Positions 51,386-60,477 of a stretch of 64,000 nucleotides of DNA are shown here, piece after piece. The first letter of the stretch is position 1. Each line of letters begins with the position of its first letter. Both the position numbers and the translations under genes were made by a program. The DNA lies in assembly GCA_023392125.1 (NCBI GenBank), contig JAEVZS010000030.1, forward strand, positions 186,001-250,000, read 5' to 3'. A model generated the notes under the pieces. It searched no databases, was not told where the DNA came from, and was given only the letters and a program-made list of their open reading frames with translations. The stretch is from Bacteroidota bacterium. GTDB lineage: Bacteria > Bacteroidota > Bacteroidia > Cytophagales > Cytophagaceae.

Positions 51386-52246
51386 TTATTTTGAGCGTAG
51401 CTGTTCCAGTTGCAGCTTAAGGTCAGGATCACTGATCGGCTCTAGCAGCGAAACGTCAAAAGTGTCAGAGTTTAGCTTGTAAAATGCTCCTTTGAAATAA
51501 AGATAGAGATCTTTACCTGTACTGGCGTTCAACTCGAGTATCTCATATGGCTCGGCATTGAATTTGCCGTATAGAAACAGCTTATTGTTGTAATATTTAT
51601 AACGAATAGCTCCCTCCTGATCTATAAGATCTATATTTAGCTTTGCCTTTGTATCTACAACTCTGGCGATATCAGGATTGGGAAGTGAAACCTGCTTATC
51701 GAGGCCTTCTCCAAAATCAAAACTGTCGTTGAGTTCCGGAACGCGGACTTCTGCTATAGGCTGTCTTACAGTCGGAGCTGTTTTATCCACAGATTTTATT
51801 TCATCCGGAGCTTTTGCCGGATTGGCCGATGGGATGCTGACCGGTTCCGGGCGTTGTTCTGCTTCTGCTATAGGTTCGGACATACTTTCTTCCATATCGG
51901 AAGCATTGCCGCTAATGACCGGTGATTCTTCCGTAATAGGATCAGAAGATCCGGGTATTAAAAGATATGTGCCGGCTCCGAGAGAAAAAAGCAATAGTAT
52001 TGTCGCTGCAATTTTGCCGGTATGGCTCCACATTCCGTTATTAATCTCGATGGCATTAAGCCTGGCTTTCAACTCTGCTTTTCGCAATTGTTGTATCGCC
52101 TGAATCGCATCTTTCTGAATCGTTACTTCCTGTGCAAGCACGGGATCTTGATTCATTGCTTTTTCAAAAGCAGTTTTTTCTTCAGGCTCCAGTCTGTTGA
52201 GAAGATATGCCTCAATCTTTTCTATGTCGAATTCCGGTCCTTTCAT
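51386..52246 (-). CDS. Anti-sigma-factor-like membrane protein
   Basis: 286 residues. The N-terminal ~60 residues are helical with the zinc-free anti-sigma-like pattern IEAYLLNRLEPEEKTAFEKAMNQDP; one transmembrane helix at ~77-96 separates it from a Pro/Ser/Glu-rich linker and a C-terminal beta-rich domain. This is the usual plan of Bacteroidota anti-sigma or anti-FecI-type factors. It starts two bases after the ECF sigma stop, so it almost certainly regulates that sigma factor. Confidence 0.8.
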   Translation of the reverse strand: MKGPEFDIEKIEAYLLNRLEPEEKTAFEKAMNQDPVLAQEVTIQKDAIQAIQQLRKAELKARLNAIEINNGMWSHTGKIAATILLLFSLGAGTYLLIPGSSDPITEESPVISGNASDMEESMSEPIAEAEQRPEPVSIPSANPAKAPDEIKSVDKTAPTVRQPIAEVRVPELNDSFDFGEGLDKQVSLPNPDIARVVDTKAKLNIDLIDQEGAIRYKYYNNKLFLYGKFNAEPYEILELNASTGKDLYLYFKGAFYKLNSDTFDVSLLEPISDPDLKLQLEQLRSK

Positions 52247-52248
52247 AA

Positions 52249-52791
52249 CTAATCTAGGAAATCACTGGCAGAGTATATTGCCTTAATTTTACTATCTAAT
52301 TCTTTCTTGCACTTATACTTTTTCGTTTTGGCTGTGTCTGCATTGGCAAAGCCAAGCTTTTCTGCGATATCAACCATCGAAAGTTTGTCAAAATAATAAT
52401 ATGTCAGAATTTTTCTGCAGGTTTCTCCAAGCTCCTGCAGACATTTCTGAATGATCTCACTTCGCTCGCCGGTGTCCTGATCGGGAACTTCCGCACGCTC
52501 CGGCTGATCAAACGTATGTCTTTTTTTTCTTTCCAGTTCTTTGCGCCAGAGATTCTGGCATATACTGTATAGGTACGTACTTATTTTTGATGTGAGCACA
52601 AAATTGTCATCGGCAATCACTTTTTGCCAGAGTACGATCAGGGCCTCCTGATATATATCTTTTGCTTCTTCTTCCGAACCATTATTTTTCAAGATCATTT
52701 TCAGCATCATCTTGAAATTCTTTTTATAAAGAAAATCAAGAGCTGTTTCATCTCCTCTTCTGATTTTTGTGATGATCTCCAGGTCTTTCAT
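52249..52791 (-). CDS. ECF RNA polymerase sigma factor
   Basis: 180 residues. Sigma region 2 is visible around FLYKKNFKMMLKMILKNNGS and EAKDIYQEALIVLWQKV; region 4 around CRKILTYYYFDKLSMVDIAEKLGF with the helix-turn-helix. Between them is a linker with the motif EVPDQDTGERSEI. It probably directs polymerase to a small stress or envelope regulon. Its neighbour encodes the membrane anti-sigma protein. Autoregulation is likely but no binding site is certain. Confidence 0.93.
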   Translation of the reverse strand: MKDLEIITKIRRGDETALDFLYKKNFKMMLKMILKNNGSEEEAKDIYQEALIVLWQKVIADDNFVLTSKISTYLYSICQNLWRKELERKKRHTFDQPERAEVPDQDTGERSEIIQKCLQELGETCRKILTYYYFDKLSMVDIAEKLGFANADTAKTKKYKCKKELDSKIKAIYSASDFLD

Positions 52792-53266
52792 TTTGTAAAT
52801 ACGTAATTTCTTTTTCAGGTAACCCTGATTATAAAAAGTTTTCCACAGTTAAAACTTTTATTATTGAATATTAGTTTTTTACTATTGAATTTTATTTGAT
52901 TAAAATAAAACAATAACACATTTGCTGTCACATGCATTCATACGGAAAATCTCACTTCCGGTTAGGTATAGCCGATTTTACTACTAAATATCAGCAGCTT
53001 TGGTAAGGTGACCTGACAATTTTGCTTTACGGTAAAAATTTTCTGACCGGCTGTTAAAATGTACTGCTGCTCCCTCTGTGAAGATGTTTGGTTTTTTGCA
53101 ATATTTCTTGATTTAATTTGTTAATTTTTAGTTGATTGAGTCTTGTTTTGTACTTAGCCATATAAAAATAGTATTTATTTTTTAATGTACTGGTCCAAAC
53201 ATAGCTATTATCGTTCCGGTTATTCATAGACAATTTCCAACAATTCACTCTTTAATTCTTTCGTCT
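52792..53266. other. 475-bp AT-rich intergenic region
   Basis: Divergent region between the ECF sigma operon (minus) and the DUF2188 gene (plus). Long A/T runs; a 64-codon GTG-start ORF on the minus strand (53054-53248) is unconvincing. No clear promoter consensus is seen. Must hold the sigma-operon promoter. Confidence 0.5.
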
Positions 53267-53713
53267 ATGTTATACTCGCCTATACAATATCCGGCTTCGT
53301 TTGGTGTGCTTACCCCGGAGGTCAGGAGACTCGCCATTGAAATAGCAAACCGGCTTCTCGAAGAGGGGCTTAGTCGTACTATTGCCGAGCAGATTGCAAT
53401 AGCCAATAGCCGGGAGCGGGCTAAAATTGCGTCGGCCGGAACGAATGCGCAGATTGCAGATTGTACAATCCACGTGATTCCCCACAAAGACGGCTGGGCT
53501 ATTATTTCGCAGGATGTAAAACGGGTTTATGCGGTTTATGAATCGAAAAAGGAGGCGGTAACAAAAGCCAGAACCTATGCAAAGTGTGTTAAATTCAAAC
53601 TTTTCATTCACTGTGAGAATGGCTTTATAAAAGACTCTGAAAATTTTATTGTTAATCGTCCTGTTACGTTGTCAGCGGACAGATTGCCGTACTCCCGGGT
53701 TCATTTTAACTGA
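53267..53713 (+). CDS. DUF2188 (YdaT-type) protein
   Basis: 148 residues. N-terminal ~60 residues are helical (PEVRRLAIEIANRLLEEGLSRTIAEQIAIANS), typical of the YdaT-like N-terminus. The DUF2188 core follows (~65-130): IHVIPHKDGWAIISQDVKRVYAVYESKKEAVTKARTYAK, where HVxPHxxGW is diagnostic. Function unknown; such proteins are linked to general stress in some genomes. Cytosolic. Converges on the baeRF gene with a strong terminator between. Confidence 0.85.
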   Translation: MLYSPIQYPASFGVLTPEVRRLAIEIANRLLEEGLSRTIAEQIAIANSRERAKIASAGTNAQIADCTIHVIPHKDGWAIISQDVKRVYAVYESKKEAVTKARTYAKCVKFKLFIHCENGFIKDSENFIVNRPVTLSADRLPYSRVHFN

Positions 53714-53766
53714 TTTTGCATTATATGTCGTATTGAGATCAGATAATCCTTAGTAAGCTTTTATAT

Positions 53767-53795
53767 AAAAAGAGGCTTAAAAAAAGCCTCTTTTT
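53767..53795. terminator. Bidirectional terminator between DUF2188 and baeRF genes
   Basis: Perfect 12-bp stem AAAAAGAGGCTT (53767-53778) with AAGCCTCTTTTT (53784-53795), 5-nt loop. It overlaps the baeRF stop by two bases. Confidence 0.93.
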
Positions 53796-54960
53796 AATAT
53801 CTGTAAACTGCGGTCATATGCACGGGAACTTCCTTTTCAGGTAACTCTTCGTAACTGTTGACCTGAATAACATTGCCTTTATTAGACAGGGTCTGCCATA
53901 CTATATCATTGAATACATGAATATCTCCGTCATGCTGATTTTCATGCAGCTCAAGACGGTCATCCTTTTTTACGGAAGCCCATATATTTATGTCTTTGAC
54001 AAGGCAAATGCTCTCAATTCTGCCGGCAAGGGCTGATACATATATATCCTGAAGGTCGTAGCTTGTGCGGCCGGTTCCGGCCCATGCTTTATAATTTTTG
54101 ATATCATTGCTCCGGGGTTTCATTGCTTCCTTTTCAGCAATTTCCCATGCCTTCTTATGTAACTCTTCCGGTTGCAGATCGGAGTAATTGCCTGTAATGC
54201 CTTCAGATATAATATTGGGATATTTACTTGTTTTCCGGAAATATCCCTGAATGTGATCACTGCCGGCGAGCACAAGCGGTAATCTGTTTTCGTTGAGATA
54301 ATTGTCCAGTCCCTGGCAGATTTTTCCTATATACTCCTGTAAATAACGGTCTCTTTTGTCGATTTCCTGTCTTTGCCCGTGAGTGGTGAAAACCATGCCA
54401 AAGAATGATGTCATAGGTTTACCGTCGAAGTGCTTCTGGAACTCATAATACTGCATGATTTCTTCCATATCGGAAGGAATCAGATCTTCCGGCAGCTCTT
54501 CTTTGGCAATATCAAACTCATCTGCTTTGTACAATGAAATTCTGTCCCGGTTTATATTCAGTATATAGAAAGAATTTCTATCCGTCAGCAGCGGCACCAG
54601 CGGGCTGATGATAAAGTTTTGTGTAATAAAATGCTGTGCAGTAAAGGTAATCGGGTATGTATCCCAGCTGAAGAACGAAGAAGACAGGAATAAAGCCAGA
54701 CCTTCTTCCATATACCGCCATGCCGTGGAATCATTTAGCAGCCTGTAAGCCGGGTCAAGAAGGTGCATTATATCGCGTTCCTGATAACCTTTGGCGGATA
54801 ATTCATGTCTTACAGCCTGAAGCTCATTTTTGAAAACAAGCTGATCTTCTTTGTCATTTACCTGATATCCGAATCTGTGAGTCGGTATAAAAATGGAAAT
54901 ACATAGCTGATCCCTGATACTTCCAATTTTTTCAATATCTTCTATTTTAAGTCTTGCCAT
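53794..54960 (-). CDS. baeRF-type (bacterial archaeo-eukaryotic release factor) protein
   Basis: 388 residues, cytosolic. Architecture and wording match baeRF family 3/7: ISIFIPTHR near the N-terminus, FITQNFIISPLVPLLTDRNSFYILNINRDRISLYK in the middle, LVLAGSDHIQGYFRKTSKYPNI, and a C-terminal domain with VSALAGRIESICLVKDINIWAS. Related to peptide-chain-release-factor eRF1 domains; a ribosome-linked role is inferred from the family. No GGQ motif is seen, so classic peptide release is unlikely. Confidence 0.8.
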   Translation of the reverse strand: MARLKIEDIEKIGSIRDQLCISIFIPTHRFGYQVNDKEDQLVFKNELQAVRHELSAKGYQERDIMHLLDPAYRLLNDSTAWRYMEEGLALFLSSSFFSWDTYPITFTAQHFITQNFIISPLVPLLTDRNSFYILNINRDRISLYKADEFDIAKEELPEDLIPSDMEEIMQYYEFQKHFDGKPMTSFFGMVFTTHGQRQEIDKRDRYLQEYIGKICQGLDNYLNENRLPLVLAGSDHIQGYFRKTSKYPNIISEGITGNYSDLQPEELHKKAWEIAEKEAMKPRSNDIKNYKAWAGTGRTSYDLQDIYVSALAGRIESICLVKDINIWASVKKDDRLELHENQHDGDIHVFNDIVWQTLSNKGNVIQVNSYEELPEKEVPVHMTAVYRY

Positions 54961-55271
54961 ACCCTACATCTCATTTAGTCAACCCTTATGTTTCAAACAG
55001 TCTCTGATTTTTTATCGTTCCTTTGGCTTGCGGAGCCTTTTTTCAGGCTGCTTAGCCAGCCGGTATCAGTGCATTGAGCAGAGTATTTGGTTTGGGCTAT
55101 CCTTTCTATGGCAGCACTTTGTGGTGCAGCATTATTTAATTTTCTAAATATTTTACGTTTTACTCTATTTAATTTGTAATTAATCTAAATAGGTATAATT
55201 TTGAAACGCGAAGCTTTCATACGAGGGGGCTTCCGGACAGTATTATACTAAATATAAAAACTCTAATTAAA
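54961..55271. other. 311-bp region with a consensus promoter for the DUF4198 gene
   Basis: Divergent gap. Holds the promoter listed separately (55173-55203). A small hairpin GGCT-TGCGG-AGCC followed by T6 lies near 55027-55045. No ORF or RNA gene recognised. Confidence 0.5.
55173..55203 (+). promoter_or_regulatory. Consensus Bacteroidota promoter of the DUF4198 gene
   Basis: -33 TTTG (55173-55176), 19-nt spacer, -7 TAATTTTG (55196-55203): exact match to the consensus. The ATG is 68 nt downstream. Confidence 0.8.
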
Positions 55272-55991
55272 ATGTTGAGAAAGATTTACTTATTGATTTT
55301 TTCTTTGCTTGTAACTATTACAGGCGCTTTGGCGCATGCTCTTTGGATTAAAACCGATGCTGTCGGGAAAAAGGGGCAAAAACAGCTGGTAACCGTTTTG
55401 TATGCTGAGCCTGATGAAGATCCGGAAAAGCTGGCGGACTGGTACTCAGATGTCAGAGAATTTGAGTTGTGGCTGGTTGCTCCGGATGGTAAGAAGGCAA
55501 AGCTGGCTACCACTGCCGGAGAAGATCGTTTTACTGCTTCCTTTACTCCGGATCAGGACGGAGTTTATACCTTATTTACAGGCAAAAGTGCCAAAGATCT
55601 TGGTGGTACAACCGTGTATCAGTTTAATGCGAGTGCGCTGATAACTGTCGGAAATGCTCAGAAAGGTAATAATCCGGCTATAAATACCAATACACTGGTC
55701 ATACATGCAGATCCGCTGAGCGTAAACAAGGCGAATAGTCCCATGAAGCTGAAGACCCTGGTGAATGGGGAGAAGCCGGCAGACAAACTATACATAAGCG
55801 TGACTTCTCCTACGGGCTGGACTAAAAATATTTCAACTGATGAAAACGGGGAGGCTGAATTTACTCCTTTATGGCCAGGAAGCTACGCAATTGAAGTTTC
55901 CAAAAGCTGGAAGGAGCAGGGGACTCATTATGATAAGGAGTATAAGGCAATATGGCGTTGTGCTACGATTACTGTCGATGTAAAGAAATAA
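55272..55991 (+). CDS. DUF4198 exported protein
   Basis: 239 residues. Signal peptide to about residue 20 (ALAHALWI), with the His-Ala-Leu-Trp start typical of DUF4198 (NikM-like) proteins. The first domain (~20-130) has FELWLVAPDGKKAK and DGVYTLFTG; a second Ig-like domain (~140-235) has GEKPADKLYISVTSPTGWTKNISTDENGEAEFTPLWPGSYAIEVS. The family is linked to metal transport, especially nickel or cobalt. Followed by a beta-barrel receptor 166 bp downstream, which fits a metal-uptake pair. Strong promoter upstream. Confidence 0.8.
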   Translation: MLRKIYLLIFSLLVTITGALAHALWIKTDAVGKKGQKQLVTVLYAEPDEDPEKLADWYSDVREFELWLVAPDGKKAKLATTAGEDRFTASFTPDQDGVYTLFTGKSAKDLGGTTVYQFNASALITVGNAQKGNNPAINTNTLVIHADPLSVNKANSPMKLKTLVNGEKPADKLYISVTSPTGWTKNISTDENGEAEFTPLWPGSYAIEVSKSWKEQGTHYDKEYKAIWRCATITVDVKK

Positions 55992-56055
55992 GCAGTCTGT
56001 ATTCTTATAAAGCTGCGTTCGATTAATTCTTCACTTCATTATCTATATCTCTTGT

Positions 56056-56091
56056 TGCGCAGACCTGTTCTGGTATGGATTGGTCTGCGCA
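56056..56091. repeat. 10-bp inverted repeat between DUF4198 and the outer membrane receptor genes
   Basis: TGCGCAGACC (56056-56065) pairs with GGTCTGCGCA (56082-56091), 16-nt loop, no T-run. May be an operator, an attenuator-like hairpin or an mRNA-processing signal in the leader of the receptor gene. Confidence 0.5.
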
Positions 56092-56157
56092 TACAGGAGT
56101 ATTCCGGGTTTCGGAAAGCTCCTTTTCTTAATCTATATTGATCTCAATCCTGAATTT

Positions 56158-58602
56158 ATGAACATCGGTTTGTGTCGTAATTTTGCGGCAGTGCTGTTTT
56201 TATTGTCCGGTATTCTGGCGAATGCCCAGACAAGTGGTAAGGTTTCCGGTAAGCTCGAAAGTGAGGCGGGGGAGGCGCTTAGTTTTGCAACGGTAGGTTT
56301 AAGCCGGTCTGCTGATTCTTCTTTTGTAAAAGGGGAGCTATGTGATGAAGAGGGGCGTTTTTATTTTGAAAATATACCATTGGGCGCATATTATGTTCAG
56401 ATCAGCTACTTCGGGTTAGAAGATCATAAAGGAAAAACCTTTGAGGTGTCAGCTGCAAACTCTTCAATTGATCTGGGAACTATTGTATTGAAAGAAGATG
56501 CACAAACTCTGGAAGCGGTAATCATTACCGGACGTAAGCCTCTGATTGAGCAGACTCAGGACAAGCTTATTGTGAATGTAGATAAAAGCGTGCTTGCAGA
56601 AGGGAATACAGCGCTTGAGCTACTGGAAAAGTCTCCCGGGATTGTGGTGGATGAAAACGGGAAAATTTCCCTGAAAGGAAAAGGCGGAGTTTCTGTTATG
56701 CTTAATGGAAAGCTGACGTACCTTTCGGATGATGAGCTGGCGGATCTGCTAAGGGGAACGAATTCGGCTTCTGTTGAGAAAATTGAAATTATCACGAATC
56801 CTTCTTCGCGTTATGATGCGGAAGGAATGGGAGGGATTATCAACATTGTTCTTAAGAAGGACAACAAAAAGGGCCTGAACGGTGGAGTGAACAGCTATAT
56901 TGCCCGAAGCAGGGCTACCAGATATGGTGCAGGATTTACTATGAACTATCAGGCCGGAAAGTTTAATGCTTTCGGCAGCTACAATCATGGATACAGAGGA
57001 GAGGTGGAGTATGTGAGCTATACCAGACGATTCCGAACCAATGGGACGGTATCAGATCCTGACAGAGTGTCGTATATGCATACTACTACCGATGAACCTT
57101 TGTATACCAATAATGCCCGGGCTGGTATTGATTACTATCTGAATGAGCGCAACATACTCGGGTTTGTATCAAAAGCCAATGTTGGCACCTATTATAATTT
57201 CAATACAACCACAAATTCTCTTCAAAACGCCAGCGGAGATGAGCTAATGAATACCAGGACGGACAATAATAACAGGACTGCCTGGAATTCTTTGCTGTTT
57301 AATCTGAATTATGTCCGTAAAATAGATGATAAAGGGCGGGAATTGTCGGCTGATCTTGATTTTTCAAACAATCTGAACCGCTCAAGGCAGCGGATGGATA
57401 CCCGCTATTTTCAGGATCCGGTTCTGCCTGCGGAATATCTGGCTGCCCGAAAGGGCAATGTTCCCTCATTGACGCAGGTATATGTAGGAAAGATTGATTA
57501 CAGACATCCGGTAGAAAAGCTGGGCGAGCTGGAAGCCGGGCTGAAAAGCAGCTACGTGACAGTGGATAATAATCTCCGGTATGATACGCTTGCCAATGAT
57601 GAATGGATGCCGGACGCTTCCTGGAGCAATCATTTTAAGTATGATGAAACGATTCATGCAGCTTATCTGTCCCTTAACAGGAAGATGGGAAAATTTTCTT
57701 TTATGGCCGGATTGCGCGGAGAGTATACCGAAACTGTCGGCCGGCAGATAACAACAGACTCTGTGGTAATGCTTTCCTATCTGCAATTGTTCCCGAGTTT
57801 CTTTCTTACCAGAGAAATCAATAATGCAAACAGCTTACAGGTCTCCTACAGCCGCAGGGTAGGCCGGCCTGATTATGATGATCTGAATCCCTTCCGGTTT
57901 TTCAGGGATCCGTATATGTACTTTGAAGGCAATCCGTTTTTACGTCCTGAGCTGACTCACTCTCTAGAGTTGTCTCATAGTTTTGACAGCAAGATTATCA
58001 CGACTCTTAACTATAGCTATACTTCTGATGTAATCAACTGGATGATGGGACAGATTGACTCCCTGAACCTGACGTATCAGAGTCCTCAGAATCTGATGAG
58101 TCAGATCAATTACGGAGTAAGTGTGGTGGGAACTTTTTCTGTTACAAGCTGGTGGATGCACAACAGCTTTATTAATGTGTTCAGGAATCAGTACAAGGGA
58201 GATCACAAAGGAGGAGAATTGAATAACAGGATTATCAGCGCTCATTATAATACCCAAAACACCTTTAAGTTTGGAAAGGGAATATCCGGAGAACTTAGCG
58301 GATTTTATAATTCTCCGACAGTGTATGGTGTTTTTGTCAACCGCAGTTACTGGGTCATGTCTGCCGGGATTCAGAAACAGGTACTGAATAAAAAGGGAAC
58401 TGTAAAGCTGGCGGTCAATGATATTTTTCAGGGACGCAGACGAGTTAATCGCGCAAGGTATGAAAATCTTGATATTTCCAGTAATATCCGATTTGACAGC
58501 AGAGTGGTGACTCTTTCGTTTTCCTACCGGTTTGGGGGAGATGTAAAAACTGAACGGGAAAGAAAATCGGCCATTGAGGATATTCAGGATCGGGTCAATT
58601 GA
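56158..58602 (+). CDS. Outer membrane beta-barrel receptor with CarboxypepD_reg-like N-terminus
   Basis: 814 residues from ATG 56158 (MNIGLCRNFAAVLF), which begins the signal peptide; the upstream TTG frame is ignored. Residues ~25-110 form a carboxypeptidase-regulatory-like domain (SGKLESEAGEALSFATVGL). The plug domain (~125-230) has NVDKSVLAEGNTALELLEKSPGI and EKIEIITNPSSRYDAEGMGGIINIVLKKD. The remainder is a beta-barrel of the OMP_b-brl_3 type, ending in aromatic-rich strands. No clear TonB box is visible. Likely imports an unknown ligand, possibly metal, together with the DUF4198 protein. Confidence 0.9.
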   Translation: MNIGLCRNFAAVLFLLSGILANAQTSGKVSGKLESEAGEALSFATVGLSRSADSSFVKGELCDEEGRFYFENIPLGAYYVQISYFGLEDHKGKTFEVSAANSSIDLGTIVLKEDAQTLEAVIITGRKPLIEQTQDKLIVNVDKSVLAEGNTALELLEKSPGIVVDENGKISLKGKGGVSVMLNGKLTYLSDDELADLLRGTNSASVEKIEIITNPSSRYDAEGMGGIINIVLKKDNKKGLNGGVNSYIARSRATRYGAGFTMNYQAGKFNAFGSYNHGYRGEVEYVSYTRRFRTNGTVSDPDRVSYMHTTTDEPLYTNNARAGIDYYLNERNILGFVSKANVGTYYNFNTTTNSLQNASGDELMNTRTDNNNRTAWNSLLFNLNYVRKIDDKGRELSADLDFSNNLNRSRQRMDTRYFQDPVLPAEYLAARKGNVPSLTQVYVGKIDYRHPVEKLGELEAGLKSSYVTVDNNLRYDTLANDEWMPDASWSNHFKYDETIHAAYLSLNRKMGKFSFMAGLRGEYTETVGRQITTDSVVMLSYLQLFPSFFLTREINNANSLQVSYSRRVGRPDYDDLNPFRFFRDPYMYFEGNPFLRPELTHSLELSHSFDSKIITTLNYSYTSDVINWMMGQIDSLNLTYQSPQNLMSQINYGVSVVGTFSVTSWWMHNSFINVFRNQYKGDHKGGELNNRIISAHYNTQNTFKFGKGISGELSGFYNSPTVYGVFVNRSYWVMSAGIQKQVLNKKGTVKLAVNDIFQGRRRVNRARYENLDISSNIRFDSRVVTLSFSYRFGGDVKTERERKSAIEDIQDRVN

Positions 58603-58624
58603 AAAAACGGTTCCGGTCCGGAAT

Positions 58625-59791
58625 TCAGTCTTCGCTGTTGATGCTGTGTATATAAGCTTCCAGATAAGGGATTACATCTGGATCTTTGCATAAATCTCTG
58701 GCAATTTGCGCATGCCGGAGCGCTTCCTCTCTGTTGCCCGTATGAAAGAGTATATAGCTATGAGCATAATGTGTTTCGAAGGATTTCTGCAACTGAATTG
58801 CTTTTTCAGTAAAGAGGAGTAATTCTTTAATTTCCGATGTTTCTGAAGATTTATCCGCTATTTTGATGCTGTATTCAGTTAATGCCTGAGGATTGCCCAT
58901 ATTGTAATTTTTCAGCCACCGGGTTGCCATGCTGACAAACGCGCTGTCGTTTTCAATGCCGTCATAATACATCATGTCAATAAGTGTGAAGTAATAATCA
59001 TCCGGCATTTTCTGAAGCTTTAGGGCTTTATATATGGTGCTATGGTATTCTTTATGCAAGCTGACCTTATTGTAGTTTCTTTCCTGAATAGCGTCCAGCA
59101 TCAGTGATTTTATTCCGGTTTTGTAATACTCTCCGAAGTCATTGTGCCGGACAATGAATGAATCGGGGTGAGTGATGATATAGTGAAATTCTCTGGTTTT
59201 GTAATCTGCCGTAAATTCTTTAATAAGCGGCCAGTATTCGGGGGCTGCCAGGCTGCCGGTATCAATTTTTTTCAGGAAGTTCCGGGCTGTCTGACTGGCA
59301 TGGGAAAAGTTTTTGTTTTTGAGTACCGCCAGATAATCGTAAAGGATCTCGAGGCTGTCCGGGTGAGTTTCCAGTATTTTTTTGTTGAGCTCGAAGTTTT
59401 TAATCATCAGTCCTTTGTCAAGCATTTCAGCTTTGTCCATCATGCCGGTCCAGTTTAAAAGTATTTCGCCTTCCGGGTTAAAGAAGATAAGCGTAGGATA
59501 GGCTTTCAGGCCGATCCGGCTAACCAGTTCCTGCTCTTCTTTTTCGGCATCAATTTTAAAGGAAATGAAATGCTCGTTGTAAAATTTTGCTACCTCCGGA
59601 TCGGTAAATATATTTTTGCTCATGTATTTGCATGGGCCGCACCATGAAGCGTAAAAGTCAACGAAGACGGGTTTGGAGGTTTCACGGGCTTTTTGCAAAA
59701 CCTGTTTCCAGCTGCCTTTAGAGAACTGAATCTGTGCTGTACTATAACAGGCAGAGAAGAGCAACAGGAGTGAAACCAGCAGTTTTTTCAA
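58625..59791 (-). CDS. Thioredoxin-fold exported protein with a long C-terminal helical extension
   Basis: 388 residues. The signal peptide (MKKLLVSLLLLFSACYSTAQ) may also be read as a lipoprotein signal (FSAC). Thioredoxin domain ~22-125 with the redox motif WCGPC (C51, C54) and the cis-Pro in LKAYPTLIFF. Residues ~140-388 form TPR-like helical repeats (EDALRHAQIARDLC). It probably reduces or isomerises disulphides in the periplasm. Converges on the outer membrane receptor gene with a 22-bp gap. Confidence 0.9.
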   Translation of the reverse strand: MKKLLVSLLLLFSACYSTAQIQFSKGSWKQVLQKARETSKPVFVDFYASWCGPCKYMSKNIFTDPEVAKFYNEHFISFKIDAEKEEQELVSRIGLKAYPTLIFFNPEGEILLNWTGMMDKAEMLDKGLMIKNFELNKKILETHPDSLEILYDYLAVLKNKNFSHASQTARNFLKKIDTGSLAAPEYWPLIKEFTADYKTREFHYIITHPDSFIVRHNDFGEYYKTGIKSLMLDAIQERNYNKVSLHKEYHSTIYKALKLQKMPDDYYFTLIDMMYYDGIENDSAFVSMATRWLKNYNMGNPQALTEYSIKIADKSSETSEIKELLLFTEKAIQLQKSFETHYAHSYILFHTGNREEALRHAQIARDLCKDPDVIPYLEAYIHSINSED

Positions 59792-59809
59792 TGTGTCGAA
59801 TAATGAATT

Positions 59810-60472
59810 TTACGTGTTAAAAGGAGCTTTTTGAACCAGCTCGGGGCCGGATGAAGTGCCGATTCTGTCAGCGCCGGCTTCAATCATTTCGATTGCCTGC
59901 TGACGATTTTTGATGCCTCCGGACGCTTTTATCCCAATTGCCTGCGGAAGTACTTTTCGCATCAGACGAATATGCTCTGCTTTGGCGCCTTCCGGAGCAA
60001 ACCCGGTAGAGGTTTTTACAAAATCTGCACCGGCATCGGCACATATCCGGCAAAGCAGCTCAATATCTTCCGGACTCAGATAAGCTGTTTCTATTATAAC
60101 TTTGAGAAGGCAGTCTGCCCGATGAACGATCTCCGATACTTTGGCGATTTCTGTTTTAGGCCAGGTCATACCGGCTTTGAAAGCGGATAGATTGATGACA
60201 AGGTCAATTTCGGTGGCTCCATCGCTTATGGCGAGCCTGGTTTCCTCGAGTTTGGTCTCGGTCCTGTTGTATCCGAGCGGAAACCCTGCTACGGTTACCA
60301 GCTCTATTGGTTTGGAGCCCAGTTCCCGTCTGGCTTTTTTTACCCAGAAAGGGGGAATGCAGATCCCTCTGAAACCATGGCTTTCAGCCTGGTCAATAAG
60401 AGTATATAGTGTCTGATCGGTAAAATCCGGTTTCAGATATGTTTGTTCGATATAGGATGCAAGATTGTTCAA
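59810..60472 (-). CDS. deoC: Deoxyribose-phosphate aldolase, TTG start
   Basis: 220 residues if started at the TTG at 60472 (NNLASYIEQTYLKPD), the usual DeoC length; the longer frame starting at another TTG (60529) overlaps the upstream gene. Motifs: IDLVINL (D90), Schiff-base lysine K153 (ADFVKTSTGF) and K182 (GIKASGG). It splits deoxyribose-5-phosphate into glyceraldehyde-3-phosphate and acetaldehyde. It starts five bases after the MORN gene stop, so they are likely co-translated, though not functionally related. Confidence 0.93.
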   Translation of the reverse strand: MNNLASYIEQTYLKPDFTDQTLYTLIDQAESHGFRGICIPPFWVKKARRELGSKPIELVTVAGFPLGYNRTETKLEETRLAISDGATEIDLVINLSAFKAGMTWPKTEIAKVSEIVHRADCLLKVIIETAYLSPEDIELLCRICADAGADFVKTSTGFAPEGAKAEHIRLMRKVLPQAIGIKASGGIKNRQQAIEMIEAGADRIGTSSGPELVQKAPFNT

Positions 60473-60477
60473 ATGAC

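Noticed and set aside
53054..53248. 64-codon minus-strand ORF in the gap before the DUF2188 gene
   Set aside because: Starts with GTG, basic low-complexity composition, AT-rich surroundings and no recognisable domain or ribosome site.
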